From the NCBI GenBank assembly GCA_900095095.1, contig FMBT01000371.1, positions 1 through 64,000 on the forward strand: a DNA stretch of 64,000 bases, given 5' to 3'. Shown here piece after piece: positions 1 through 11,504 of the stretch. Positions within the stretch are counted from its first letter, which is position 1. Each line of letters opens with the position of its first letter. The DNA is from Fragilariopsis cylindrus CCMP1102. Taxonomy: Eukaryota; Bacillariophyta; Bacillariophyceae; Bacillariales; Bacillariaceae. The notes beneath the pieces are model-generated. The model was not told the DNA's origin, ran no database searches, and saw nothing but the letters and a program-made list of their open reading frames with translations. Both the position numbers and the translations under genes were made by a program.

Positions 1-485
1 GGATGGTTCAAAATTTATATAATTCCAAAAGTTACTGTTTTCTCCCGATCGCACACCTCCTTTTGCACCTACAACGCCAGATATTACAGACACTTACCCA
101 TTTTTGCTGAGTAAGCTCGCAACCATCCTAGACCACCGGTACAACTTGATTCCAATTTATCTGGTTAAGAGGTTCTATTGAATACGAAACTCTAATTTCA
201 TCCCTTACCGGTAATGGCAACAAGTTTGCTTGCTGTCGTTGTCGTTGTTGTCGCGCAAGAAAAGTCACGAACAAAAAATTGAGTGAGTCCCGTCCCGTCC
301 AGTCTTGAAGCAAACACTTTTGTATGCAGTTTTTCATCACACTTCGAAGCAATTCAAGCTAATCGTGGGGGATTTGACGGTTCCTTCGTATTCCCGTTAT
401 CACCAAGTCCTCATAATAAAAGTAATATAAAATAAACAAAAGCACATAATAGTAGTAAAATAGAAGAAGCAGGAAAGAAAACACG

Positions 486-800
486 ATGACAGTTCAAAAC
501 TATGATGTTAGGGTAATTGACCCGTATGACGGTGTCATAGAACCACCAGTAGCAATACCTGTCGCTATGACGGCATCTCCGCAACCCTCCACGTACACTA
601 CTCAACTACCACCGTTCCCTCCAAAAGATAGCAACGATCGACAATGTATTGCTTGGTCGTGTGGCGGGATCGTATGTGCCATTGTTTCATGTACGTGTAT
701 CCTCTTTATTTTACCACTTATTATCTGGTTGATTGTAGCATCCCGGATGCAATCAGGCTTTGATAATCAGTTCAATAATGGCGACGATTTTTTTAAATAG
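486..800 (+). CDS. Small membrane protein, hypothetical (104 aa)
   Basis: I do not recognise this family. The protein opens with a soluble stretch containing DPYDG (about residues 12-16) and a Pro-rich segment ending PPFPP. A Cys-containing hydrophobic segment follows at about residues 57-85 and is long enough to span a membrane. The C-terminal tail is short, polar and rich in Asn and Asp. There is no clear signal peptide, so it would be a single-pass or tail-anchored protein. The ATG at 486 is the first in frame after an A-rich leader. A shorter copy of the same N-terminus lies 0.84 kb downstream (1329-1469), and that match is the best evidence that this ORF is real. Function unknown. Confidence 0.6.
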   Translation: MTVQNYDVRVIDPYDGVIEPPVAIPVAMTASPQPSTYTTQLPPFPPKDSNDRQCIAWSCGGIVCAIVSCTCILFILPLIIWLIVASRMQSGFDNQFNNGDDFFK

Positions 801-1328
801 AATTAATGGGGACGCAACAAATGATATGATGTGGGATGACGCAATCATCAATAATGGAACAGACGCCTTTTGAAACTAATAGAGACGGACTGCCATAACG
901 GGTTTAAATATATGTAATAGTTAAACGATAATTATAACGAACGATGTTGACTCGATAATTTGATATGAATATTTACTCTTCCTCATCAGAAGGTTTTAAT
1001 CTATATAGGAAATCGTCATAGAAACTGAAGAATCAATCGAGATGCGCAATGATACTACTATGGAATCATTATTTTTTGTATATCATAGTTGTTCGCGTGG
1101 CATGGCATGCAGTGTTTACACGCTTGGCGATCTCTTTTATGCTATCGCTGCAACATTGCTTGTACTGCAGTAGGCAAGGGGTTATAAAACTTGGGTAGGT
1201 GACAATCCGTGATAAAAGCATATTCTAATTGTTTCATCATATCATTCGCAATGTAAGATACTTTCAAAAGAACGAACAAGTACAACAAAACAAACATCGA
1301 TTAGAAAAAAAAAACAGTACGAACAACA
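801..1328. other. Spacer between tandem copies
   Basis: AT-rich sequence with no supported gene. It holds the 3' flank of the first copy and the leader of the truncated second copy. Confidence 0.5.
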
Positions 1329-1469
1329 ATGACAACTCAAAACGAACATATCGTAGACCCTTATGACGGGATCATTGTGCACCATCCAATAGCTATAGCA
1401 ACGGAAACAAAAACATTCATCAGTCCAACCGACACTCTGTATTATATTACGAAATTGGATCCTACATAG
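1329..1469 (+). pseudogene. Truncated tandem copy of the 486-800 gene
   Basis: A 46-codon ORF starts MTTQN and contains DPYDGII followed by a P-x-A-I pattern. This matches the start of the upstream 104-aa protein (MTVQN, DPYDGVI, PVAI). The leaders are also alike: both are A-rich and end in an ACA-rich stretch just before the ATG. The copy stops at a TAG before any membrane segment, so it lacks the hydrophobic part of its neighbour. It is probably a decayed tandem duplicate, though a functional micro-protein cannot be excluded. Confidence 0.5.
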
Positions 1470-1659
1470 CGTTGTTCTGTGATAGTTAAGGGCAAACAAT
1501 TAATTTGAATGAAGGAAATGTACAGTAGCAAATATAAGTGGTCAAATTATATCTTGTTCTTATTTTAATAAGTATATATATATTATATTACATCATTATT
1601 GTATCCCAAATATCTCTATACTTTCTAGTCTTTCGACATTATTTTTTTTCGTCAATAGT

Positions 1660-2690
1660 TCAACTCTCGTTGGTATTCTTTTTCACGTTTTCGTTTGGAA
1701 AATATTTATCGTACGTGACCATGAATCTGTTTACAAGATCAGCATTAATATTTTCCCTATGACTACCATTAGGATTCTTATTGGCTTTTGACAGAATAGG
1801 AATAATATGTTCTTTAAATTGTTGTGCCGCGTAGATATTACTACTGTATATTTGCATCGATCGATTAAGGAAATTAAGGATCGAATTGAATGTTGATATA
1901 ACATACTGATCATCTGGAAATTTACATAATAACGTAAGTGTATCAGAACAGAATTAAACATACATTGTTTCGTATAGTCCTGTATTTTAGGATTAAGCTG
2001 AAACGTTATCATTGATAATATGTTAAAAGTAAGTTTTAAATCTGTCATTCGATCGTAATGAATATTTGCCGTATTGGTATCAATCAAAAGTTGGATACCA
2101 CCAAACTCAATAAATCCTCTTGCATCTTGATACAAGCGTCTTTAATCATAATCGTATCCATGTGTTATTCTATGTAAATCTTCCCAGTTCATAATTTTAT
2201 AAAGAAAAAGGAATATGTATGCCTTACTGATGGGTCTTTTCCTCGTTTGAGCTAGGTAGCGAGTTTTAGCACGTCCTATTTTACGAAGAGGAGCTGACAT
2301 ACCCTTATAATAAGTGTCACAATATTCATGTATTTTTTAACATCTAATTCTTTAAAACCATCCTCGTTATAAAACCTAAGATCATTTCTCGTACAGGTAA
2401 TCTTTCAGAATTGATAAAAGACGTGGAATCATGTAGTTTGTAAAATGCAAGGTAGAATATTTGTTTGAATTTTGTCGAAGAAAAATGTGACGAAAGATAT
2501 AGTCCTTTTATTGTGTCTGACAAGTCTTCAATAAGACCTCTATCTTCGTCACAATCGTTGCCTTTCTTTTGTTGATAGTATGAATGATGGTTTCCATTCT
2601 ATTTAAGGTCGTATTGATCACTTCAAATGTTAACTTCTTCTGGCGATGATTTTGTAGGATCTATTTGAAGAAGAATCCGACGCTTCTTCT
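1660..2690 (-). pseudogene. Decayed hypothetical protein gene
   Basis: Reading the minus strand from about 2690 down to 1660, protein-like sequence continues but moves among all three frames. Recognisable stretches include KKLTFEVINTTLNRMETI near 2640-2590, an Asp-rich then hydrophobic stretch near 2570-2400, a basic stretch near 2310-2180, and DARGFIEFGGIQLL near 2125-2085. The C-terminal stretch at 1857-1660 ends in ENVKKNTNES. At least four frame changes and a stop separate them. The FGGI-rich middle with amphipathic helices resembles helical-repeat (ARM/HEAT-like) proteins that are multicopy in diatoms; that is a resemblance, not an assignment. The many disruptions point to genuine decay rather than base-calling errors alone. 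Confidence 0.5.
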
Positions 2691-2699
2691 TCTTCTTCG

Positions 2700-3663
2700 A
2701 AAAACTAGTTTCGCATCTTTCATCATCATCTTTTTTTTGCCTCCTCTGCATCGACGACGTTTGTCATTTGAAGAGAATGCTGTGTCCATCGTATGTGTTT
2801 GGTTCCTAAGATTGGATCAAGTTTTAATGTCTCTCTTAGCAGTTGATGTGCCGAGTGATATCTAAGTAGGACCTACTGCCCTGCCGTATTGTAGTGTATC
2901 GGTATGATGATATGTGTTGTTGTAGATTTACGGTAGACATTTAGATATTTTAAAAACATGCATCAATCCAATGCGGGTTCTTCCGCGCCATAAAAAAAAT
3001 GATGATTTTTGAACCGGCGGCGTTCGATTCATTCGATTAAATCACATTCATTCGTGAATAAATCAAAGTTCGTGTCAGTCAGTCGAGTCGAGTTAGTGAG
3101 TCCTTTAGCATCACAAGTTAGGCGACGATTTCGAGTCACGCACGAAGAGATACACGTGTCAACTCGCCTAAATAAGAAACAAACGATGCGGAAAGGGACT
3201 ATCGAGAAATCCAATATAATATTTATCAATGGAATATTATGCATTCGATTATTATAGATTTTCCCTCAGCCTCCTTTAATTGTGAAACGTACTTAGTCGA
3301 CAAAATATCAATCCATCTTCGGTAAATGAATACAAGAATTACGGATCACAAAATTCATCAAAAATAGATACTTTTACGATTTAGAGATTTTATCTAACGG
3401 TACTCGATTCTTGTAAACTAACAGAGTGATACAATACTATATCAGATTCGTACAAAGAAATCCGAATTAACTTTCGCATTAGATAATTAACACGATTTGT
3501 TTTTGCAATCAATCTCATTCATCTCACATATTTCATCTCATCTGAAGCATAAAACGACAACAACGTATTAACGCAATAATTGTAGCAGACTATTATCGAT
3601 CACACCAACTACCTTTTAATTTTAAAGACTACAAACTACAACTACCTTTAATCAATTATCATC
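2700..3663. other. Intergenic stretch
   Basis: No supported gene. The sequence contains repeated GATTCATTCGATT-like motifs near 3025-3065 and AT-rich sequence leading into the gene at 3664. Confidence 0.4.
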
Positions 3664-5400
3664 ATGATGAATACGACGTCCAGATCCAACAACTGCTAAG
3701 CCTGTTGTGCCTACCAGCACTACTTTTACTACTTTCATCATCTTCTTTATCTGTTGATGCAATTGAAGATTGTAAGAACGAAGGTGAACAACCATTAGAA
3801 TTTCGTTTCTTTACTGATCATAATTCATGGAATGATAATGGTTGGACATTAGAATGTGACTATGAAGACGAATCTAAAGCTATGTTATGGTCGGTACCGA
3901 TTGGATCACTAAAGTATGAGGCACGAACACAAGTCATCCGTGAGGCGACATGTATTCCCCGATACAGCAACATGTACATTCCATATCTTTGATGCAATGG
4001 GTGATGATTACAAAGTACTAATGAAAATGGCGAAGATGAAGAATATTTTTCAGGTTGGTTTGCATTACTACATGGCGCAACAACTGTGGGGACATATCAA
4101 AAATGTTGCTGAACCAGCCTTTTCTGAATTAACATACTGTATTGGACCGAATTGTGATCAACAACCACAAGAAATGCAATCGAACGATGAGAATTGTCAA
4201 GACGTCGTTTACTTAGCATTACAACTTGATGCGAATCCACAAGATACATCATATCAATTGGTATGTAATAATGGTGCTGATATTATTTGGGATGGAAAAG
4301 ATTTTACAACACCAGGCGCATACGTTGAAGAAGAAACATGTTTACCAAAGGATTCATGCTGTGAATTTGTTGTTACTGATAATGATACGAATGGATTAAC
4401 ATCAGATGTCGATACGACCAATTTAGCGGCCGGTACACGATCAAATGGATTTATTTACTTAGAGTGGAATTATGAACCCGTTATGGAATATGATGGTGCA
4501 ACAGGTGAAGAATTTGATGTATTAACAGCCCAATTTGCTTGTGGTTCTACTACTGAAACCGAAGCGACCGGAACGACTGAATCTACTGATGCTGACACTG
4601 ATACTAATACTGATACTGATACTGCAAGTACCAACGATGAAGTGGAAACAACAAACGATATGACGACATCGGAGGAAGTAGTCAGAGAAACATACGTACC
4701 ATCAGATGAATCAACCGATTACTCGAGTGAAAACGCTAATGATGAATGGGGATTCGGACAGTGGCTTGGTGAGGACGAGAGTATCGATGTCTTTGATCAA
4801 CAAACATCAAATCCTACGAGTTGGGGATCCGAAGAGTCTACACAAAGTTCTTGGGACGATAGTGTTCTGGGAGATGATGATTTCACTTCACAACAATACC
4901 AAACTGACGATGAATTAGCTTGGGAATTTGAAGATGAATTCGGAGATGATATGGTTATGGCAGATGATGATTTTACATTTACACCACCAATAAATGATGT
5001 TGTCCTTACAGATGATGTCGATATTGATGACGATACGAAATGGACACAAGAACAATTGAAAGATTTAGAAGACTTAGTCATCGAGACTGATAACAGGAAC
5101 CCTACCAAACCAGACGATTTAAGTGCTGCTTTCCTTAACAGTGATAGTACCACCAAACAAAAGAAGGGAATGAGTAAAGGTGGAAAGATCGCAACGGGTG
5201 TTATTGTTGGTCTAATACTCCTTATTGCACTTGTCGGATCAGTATTGTACTTCTTCGGAGAACAATTACTTGAAAAGTTCGGTGGTGATAGTGATGATGA
5301 AGAAGTCGATGCCACAAAAGAAGAACAAAAACCCGAAACGGTTTGTGACGACGACGACGACGTAGAAAATTACTCGAACAACTCAGCAGAGAACGTATAA
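3664..5400 (+). CDS. Acidic single-pass membrane protein with two Cys domains, frame interrupted
   Basis: I do not recognise the function, but this is clearly coding. A Leu-rich signal-peptide-like segment is encoded around 3693-3750. Two related extracellular modules follow. Each has a C-x-N start, then an E-x-TC-x-P motif and a Cys-x-F-x(3)-D pattern (about 3760-4000 and 4190-4540). Next comes a long Asp/Glu/Thr/Ser-rich region with (DT)n, then a membrane span (about 5185-5255, GVIVGLILLIALVGSVLYFF) and an acidic tail. The frame changes at four places: between the ATG at 3664 and the signal segment, at the C-run near 3958, at the A-run 4012-4014 and at the A-run 4099-4103. The last two compensate: between them the alternative frame reads NGEDEEYFSGWFALLHGATT, which looks far more natural than the nominal frame. 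The rest, to 5400, is one open frame. Confidence 0.65.
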
Positions 5401-5825
5401 TAATTTAACTTAAGACGTTCATGCATACACACACACACACACACACACACACAACTTTGTAAAATAATCTTGATAACCATGCATATTGCATATTCTTACA
5501 TAAATATATACTATTAAAATAAATACTAATGATAGAATTATTAACATTTGATTGGATCTTAACAAGCATACATTGTTACGATACTAGATGGTATTTATTA
5601 TTTATCTGTTTAGCTATTAGCTAATGTAGTCGTTAGGATAAATTCCTACATATGCCTACTTTCGAGAGCGATAATTGGGGGAATAATCTAAGTTATAATC
5701 TTAGATCTAGTCCTTGAATTTTCTACTCTCGTATCCTTTCATTAATATTATTCTCTTGATGCTGATTGTTCAGTTATGTATTGAGCTAACACAGGTATAA
5801 CTTGTAGACTCAAATTGCATTTTGT
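5401..5825. repeat. 3' flank with (CA)n microsatellite
   Basis: A perfect CA repeat lies at about 5426-5453, just after the stop of the upstream gene, and may fall in its 3' UTR. The rest is AT-rich with no gene seen. Confidence 0.6.
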
Positions 5826-6110
5826 CTATTGGTTGTTGCATAAGTCGATGGTAGTAACACAGACATTATCTGCCATCTCAAACAAATTACAAGCGTCGTT
5901 GTCACTGGTGCGTCCAAAGTTCTTACAAGCCCAGCCTATATCTCCTCCATTCTCGGCAGCACCATCTTCTTTGTACTTGTATTCTTCATTGTATGATATA
6001 GAATCCTTAAAGAATTGACACGAATTGGGTCGAATATTTTTGGAAACGTCACAAATTTCTGCTCCTACATTTTCTTTCACAAGTATTATGAATATACACG
6101 TTCTAGACAA
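5826..6110 (-). CDS. Possible small Cys-rich protein (94 aa)
   Basis: An uncertain ORF, unrecognised. Its C-terminal two thirds look protein-like, with six spaced cysteines and the segment GWACKNFGRTSDNDACNLFE. The N-terminus (MSRTCIFIILVKENVG) is a poor signal peptide. An AG just before GAGCAG near 6066 could be a splice acceptor, in which case the true first exon lies elsewhere. It sits 73 bp downstream of the P-loop gene on the same strand. It could be a coincidental ORF. Confidence 0.3.
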   Translation of the reverse strand: MSRTCIFIILVKENVGAEICDVSKNIRPNSCQFFKDSISYNEEYKYKEDGAAENGGDIGWACKNFGRTSDNDACNLFEMADNVCVTTIDLCNNQ

Positions 6111-6182
6111 ATCTACTGCACGAACGAATAAAATATACTACTATTGAATAGAAATTTAAAATTATGTCTATTAATCTTGCAT

Positions 6183-7106
6183 TTAAATGTACATTTCAAC
6201 AGTGTTGTTGTACGTGTTGTACGTGTTGATACAAAATGCCAGTCCCTCCTGAAATGTTGCAAATAATGGTTCTACAAGTACCTCATCTTTTATTGCGAAC
6301 AGTAATGATTTTTGTCTTCTTTTGATCACAATGTCTAAACTAGACCATCTATCTCTTCTCTTTCCCTCTTCTAGGCGGCCCTTGACATTTCGCTCTATTA
6401 CTGTCAGTGGTGGGACCACGTTAATATAGATAACATCATCATACTTCTCCTGTTTGGCTGACCCAAAGCTACTTCCCAATAGCGCAGTATTGGTTGTCAC
6501 TACTCCTTTAACTACATTGTCCTGGTGAATTTGCATTAGGTACGAACTGTCAGGCTTCGCCCCCTGATATTTTCTATGGTTGATCCTGTCATGATCGACT
6601 AAGGTACATCCCCTGAAATTTTTTGTGTGATTGTGTATGAAAAAAGTTTTACCTGCACATGGGTGCGAATTGATCATAATCAGTAGGGGTTTTCTTGCTT
6701 GTTTTATTCGGTAGATCCGGTTTGTCAACTGCCCATAGACCTTCGGGTTCATGACTATTATGCTGCTGTTGGTATTGTGTCTGAAGTTATTCTGTTTAGT
6801 GTTGTAGAGTTCCTTGGTGTACACAAATGCAGCAGGGATAGGTTGATCTTGATTCATGGGAGTGAGATCACGCAACGATGATGATGATAATAATGATGAT
6901 GATGTGTTCGTCGTTGTTGTTGACGACAAAGAAGACGAAGAACGCAAGGTTACGTTGTCTTTGTTATTGATGCTGCTGTCTGCTATCGGATGATAGAAAG
7001 CTGTAGCAGCAGTTGTATAATTTGTAAAATCGATAATGTTCTTGATACTGGTTGATACCATCACAAAGTAGGAAATTAAAACGATATTTTTAATGTGTCC
7101 GATCAT
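6183..7106 (-). CDS. P-loop NTPase/kinase-like protein (307 aa)
   Basis: A predicted nucleotide-binding protein. The Walker-A-like loop is SHPCAGKT at residues 147-154, preceded by a hydrophobic strand (LLIMIN). It is followed by an LVDHDR strand-loop and later by an Arg/Lys-rich segment (about residues 239-264) like the lid of small-molecule kinases. The overall order suits the adenylate/gluconate-kinase-like P-loop fold; the substrate is unknown. Residues 1-25 form a hydrophobic segment, and ATAFYHP at about 34-40 resembles the cleavage motif of diatom plastid presequences. Residues 55-80 are Ser/Thr-rich low complexity. Plastid or endomembrane targeting is inference. The ATG at 7106 is the first in frame. 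Confidence 0.6.
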   Translation of the reverse strand: MIGHIKNIVLISYFVMVSTSIKNIIDFTNYTTAATAFYHPIADSSINNKDNVTLRSSSSLSSTTTTNTSSSLLSSSSLRDLTPMNQDQPIPAAFVYTKELYNTKQNNFRHNTNSSIIVMNPKVYGQLTNRIYRIKQARKPLLIMINSHPCAGKTFFIHNHTKNFRGCTLVDHDRINHRKYQGAKPDSSYLMQIHQDNVVKGVVTTNTALLGSSFGSAKQEKYDDVIYINVVPPLTVIERNVKGRLEEGKRRDRWSSLDIVIKRRQKSLLFAIKDEVLVEPLFATFQEGLAFCINTYNTYNNTVEMYI

Positions 7107-7681
7107 CGTGTGTGGTTTACTGTATTCCTATTTATTTTTTGCTGTCGTGGTTGTTAATTCTTCTCTTCTTAGTTTTCGAGCTAGTTGAACCAAAAGTATT
7201 TTTTGTTGTCGTTGTTGTGGTTCATGAGCAAATTGAATTACAAGAAGCATCTCTGTCGTCATGCAGTTTGAAAAGTATCGCTACTGTAGTTACTTGGTAA
7301 CCAGTTCTTTAAAATATTTCGTTATAAACCGGTGAGGAAAAATGAAGCAAACTCACCCGGCCTGCAATAGCGCTTTCTTGATAATTCTTTCATGGCGCTT
7401 TCTACTCGTGCTTTTACGGTCTCGCGATGACACTTATCCAGGAGTAAAGAGCGCGGCGAACCCCTGCACACACACTAACTTCTCACTTCTCGCGTACTGT
7501 AGTAATATTGGAATGAACCGGTTAAAAAAATCAATGCTTCGATGTTGATCTACAGTATTTTATGATCGCGTCCCTGCCTTTCCATACGAAAGTGTAGACT
7601 TCAACTCCTTACATAAAATCAATCTACAGCACAATTAAAATCAAAAAAAAATTAACAGCTAACAATAAAACACAGAACACT

Positions 7682-8122
7682 ATGTTGTCTTTCAGTAAAA
7701 ATAACACCATCACCATGACTTGTTTGATTATGGCATCCCTCCTGTCCTTTACATCGCCCGCATCTGCTAGTTCTGCAAATGCGTTATTGAGAGGAAGTAG
7801 CTCCCGTACTCTCCAAGATCCTGCTGCTGCACGGGACAAGCATTCTGAACTTGCTGATAAAGATGATCTGCCTGACGATTTTGGGCCAGACGATATTCAG
7901 CAGTATCCTTCATCCAATACCGGAAGCACTTGCCCATCTAAAATTTTACACAATGACCAATGTTCCTTACCAGAAGGGCATATTGAAGCATTGTGCATTG
8001 TCTCTGATACTGGTTTTACGGTTAACAATTATTCCAATCAAGATGGACAAGCAAATAATAAATGCAGATGCTATTCACAAGAAAATCCGAATCCAAAATG
8101 GATTTGCAGTCCGCTTAATTAA
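7682..8122 (+). CDS. Small secreted Cys-rich protein (146 aa)
   Basis: Unrecognised but well formed. The N-terminus has a signal peptide (hydrophobic core about residues 12-27, then SPASA). Next come LLRGSSSRTLQ and an acidic linker, and then a compact Cys-rich C-terminal domain (about residues 78-146) with six or more cysteines, ending CRCYSQ...WICSPLN. The basic RTLQ stretch after the signal peptide resembles RxL-type processing sites described in diatom cell-wall proteins, which suggests cleavage of a propeptide; that is inference. The protein at 23247-23878 has a similar LLRG segment after its signal peptide. A role in the wall or outside the cell is likely. Confidence 0.65.
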   Translation: MLSFSKNNTITMTCLIMASLLSFTSPASASSANALLRGSSSRTLQDPAAARDKHSELADKDDLPDDFGPDDIQQYPSSNTGSTCPSKILHNDQCSLPEGHIEALCIVSDTGFTVNNYSNQDGQANNKCRCYSQENPNPKWICSPLN

Positions 8123-8750
8123 TTATAGTAGAAGATTCCGTGCGAATTAAGATTATCATTCTAATACACACCAACATGCAATGTATATGGTGCATGCAGA
8201 AGTTAGATAATCAAGCAAATAAAGAAGCAAATAGAAGTTAGATAATCGAGAAAATAAAAAAATAGCAAACTTAGTACAACGACCACCATTTGTCTTGGTA
8301 GTTGATATGCATTAAAAAATAGAATAAAATAAACTAAATTATATGTTACATTTCTTAATACCTACTCATTAGTGCACTGTACTATTCAATTTATTTCTGT
8401 CTCAGTAAAGAAAGCGAGGAGAAAGGATACATCAACCATTCGCGAAGGCAACAGACTTGGCGAGAGTGCGAATGATGTTTTCTACTTGTTACGCTCATTT
8501 TACTATCAAGACAGATGCAGAGACACCTCCTAACAACGACGAATATTCATCACACATAATAAGTTGATTCAAATAGAAAATGAAATTCGCTATCTTTAAC
8601 AACAACAACAACAACAACAACAATAACAATAACAATAACACCGTCCCCGTTCGAGCGGATATGCACGCCATACTTACAGTGCTTCCTCTGCTCGATTTTG
8701 TCGGGCGAAAAATGAATGGATCTTGACATCACATCACAATACATCACATT

Positions 8751-8792
<42 letters not shown>

Positions 8793-11504
8793 GCAAGCAA
8801 CAGCAAGCAACAACAAGATTGAGAACATGACATCAACGATGGCCGTATAGTACGTCCTTGTTCTATAACTTTGAAAATTTCTTTCTTTCCTTTGGTCGTG
8901 GTTGTTTGTTACTGTTCAACTGATTATTAGATGATATCCCTCCTAGTGAAATGGATCTTTATAAATGAAATGCAATTATAAGTAGATGATGGCGTTGATT
9001 TGATCTTTAATTATTAGCTATAAATTGTGTGAGACCACCTTTCGAGTGATCGATTATCTTTGCTTCATCTTTTGTCATTTCACTGCTATTATTTCGTTAC
9101 TATCATCGTCTACCATATCCTCTCTCTATCTCATCTTGACACTCTTGGACGAGACCGCCTTGAACGTCATTTCTACTGCCACTACTGCCAGTACTGCTGC
9201 TAGTACTGTTGCTGCTGCGGATGTATCTTTCGCTATTGAATACAAGGTAGTATTTTATGAACATTTAGGATCAAGCGAATACATCATTGTTCTACTAAGT
9301 CTAACATTACGGTAGTCTCGTGTGGCGGTAGAAGTATCGCGGCTGACAGTTACTATATCGCAGGGTAATGAGCAGCGATATGAGGGTGCACATTGGTCTC
9401 TCATCTATGTAATAATATAGAGAACGATCCATATAATGAATATAAGGCAAAATACAACCCAATGCAATATATAGAAGATCTAATACAATCAAATCAATAC
9501 CATCAAACATACTGTTATAGGAAGATTCATTAAAAGAAATTACTGGTGTGAATTTTATATCAAAACGTCTACCCGTCAGGTTGTTATCCATCGTTGTCTT
9601 TATCTGTATAGTACTGTACTTGTATTTTATGGTGATCGGTTACTCTCTGTGTGTTAATTTATAGTATATTGTGAATTTGCCTGCTGCCGTCCGTTGTATT
9701 GTATGATGTGCCTTTTGCGTCATCAAAAGCCTATCATACTATACTGTAGCAGTATAAATGAACGATGAAGTGACCTGAGCTCTCCTTCCTTAACAAAACT
9801 TCCGTGTTTGTATTTCTTCAGTTCTTTTTCTCATTCGATTCCTTGGCATCGTTGTTGTTATTGCTTGGCGGTTAATTATTTCGTCGTTCTCTCCTTCGTG
9901 ATTGTTATTTTATAATTTTCTCTCTCGTTCATTTCATTAGATAGCATATGATTCCATGTTGCTTATCTCATTCAAAGTGCATACTTGACGTCCATTAATG
10001 CTTGTTATAGTATTCGTACCACGTGTACGGTACATTTGTAGAGTAGCAAACCAATAATGAATGGCTTATGATTGTGGCTGTATATCCTTCTTAAAAAAAT
10101 CCCATCTTATCTGTTGTATTTTTTTCTTCCAATAGTCGTCAGCAGTGTTATTGGTAACCTCAGCAAAAAGGCAGTGGTAGAAATCATCTATCATAGGACT
10201 ATTGTCGACGTCTATCGGTATTCGCAATGATGTGTTGTTATTGTTATTGTTATTGTTCTATTGCTGTTGTTGATGTGATATGATGTGAAGTGAAGTGTGA
10301 GAGTTGCTAATAAAAGAAGATCCATTTCTATCGCGCTGTATCACGAGGAGCTAAAGCACGCTATCTCGATTAAAAAGTGTCCTCCACACAAAACTGAACC
10401 CGCGTTTCCTCGACCCATTAGAATCAATCAATAATCAATCGAACAATGAATGAAGATTTCTTTAGAAGAATCGATAATCGCGGATTAATCGAATCAATCC
10501 ATCAGTCATCATCCCCTTCAATTAGGGACCCAAATGACCTCTGTGAACAAGGAGAAGCCAGTTCTCTTTGAATGACGAAAAACTGTATCTGTGATTCGAC
10601 GACAACGCCGACGCGAAAGACATACTCTATTAATTGCAAAATAATTGAAAGACGTTTTTCCTTGCTGCGCTATTTAATTATTTGAGTCCCTGTTGAAGCA
10701 ATTCGCGACGAGTACGACGCGACTACCATGTCGACTCACCCTCGATTATCGCCATACATGCCTGTACGAAATCATTCATTCTTAACAATCCGCACTTCGA
10801 GGTATATATTGATCTTTTGTTTTTTGTGGTTTCTATCCATTCCCATCCATTCCCAGTGCTACTACTAGCGAGCCTATGTTCATAGGTATGGTTTTTGAGT
10901 GAATTTACGTGATACAAAGACACGCCACTACTATACTTTTAACTTCAACGCGAAAATTCAAATAATGATGACTGTTTGAGGGGTGAGTGAAAGAACGTAT
11001 TCTCTACGAGTAGAGAACGTAGATTCCCTACTAGTAGACAACGAATTGTACAACCATACACGATCTCCCTTCGCCTCGGGAGGACTATTCTTCTTTCCTA
11101 AGTAGACTCGTTGAATTTGTAGAATGTTGTATGAATAATATTGCGTAGTTTCTTCTAAATGGCGACAACGCAACTAGTGCCCAGATATGATGGTGCACCT
11201 ATTGTATAACTTAAAATTTGCCATTGTGACCGTCGTTTACTTAAAGGTATGAAAAATCGATGACGAGAAAATCGGTTCGCATTATCATGTTGTGTCAGAG
11301 TCTTCAACTTTGGCTTTGCTTGGATTGTTATACTAGATCAGTCCGTGATGGCCCAATCGTTCATCCTGTGTCGATTTTAATTTTTACCAGGAAACAAATT
11401 TTCTGCTACCGAATTTCGATCCAACATTAAAAAAAAATCCCAACATATAAAAATACAAAAACAAAAATGAAAACAGTGTATGGCATTGCATCCTATTGCC
11501 AATC
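8123..11504. other. Long intergenic stretch with simple repeats
   Basis: No supported gene in about 3.4 kb. It contains AAC/AAT repeats at 8598-8640 and a CAA run at 8751-8791; ORFs across these are repeat artefacts. A 94-aa minus-strand ORF at 9307-9591 has some protein-like sequence but no recognisable feature. The last 100 bases before 11505 are A-rich and probably the leader of the GT2 gene. Confidence 0.45.
8598..8791. repeat. CAA/CAAT microsatellites
   Basis: Two trinucleotide tracts (8598-8640 and 8751-8791) on either side of about 110 bp of unique sequence. They produce spurious Cys-, Gln- or Val-run ORFs. Confidence 0.85.

Noticed and set aside
8550-8828. Minus-strand ORF with long Cys and Val runs
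   Set aside because: It is a translation of CAA/AAC microsatellites.
9307-9591. 94-aa minus-strand ORF
   Set aside because: Somewhat protein-like, but no motif, no start context and no supporting neighbour.
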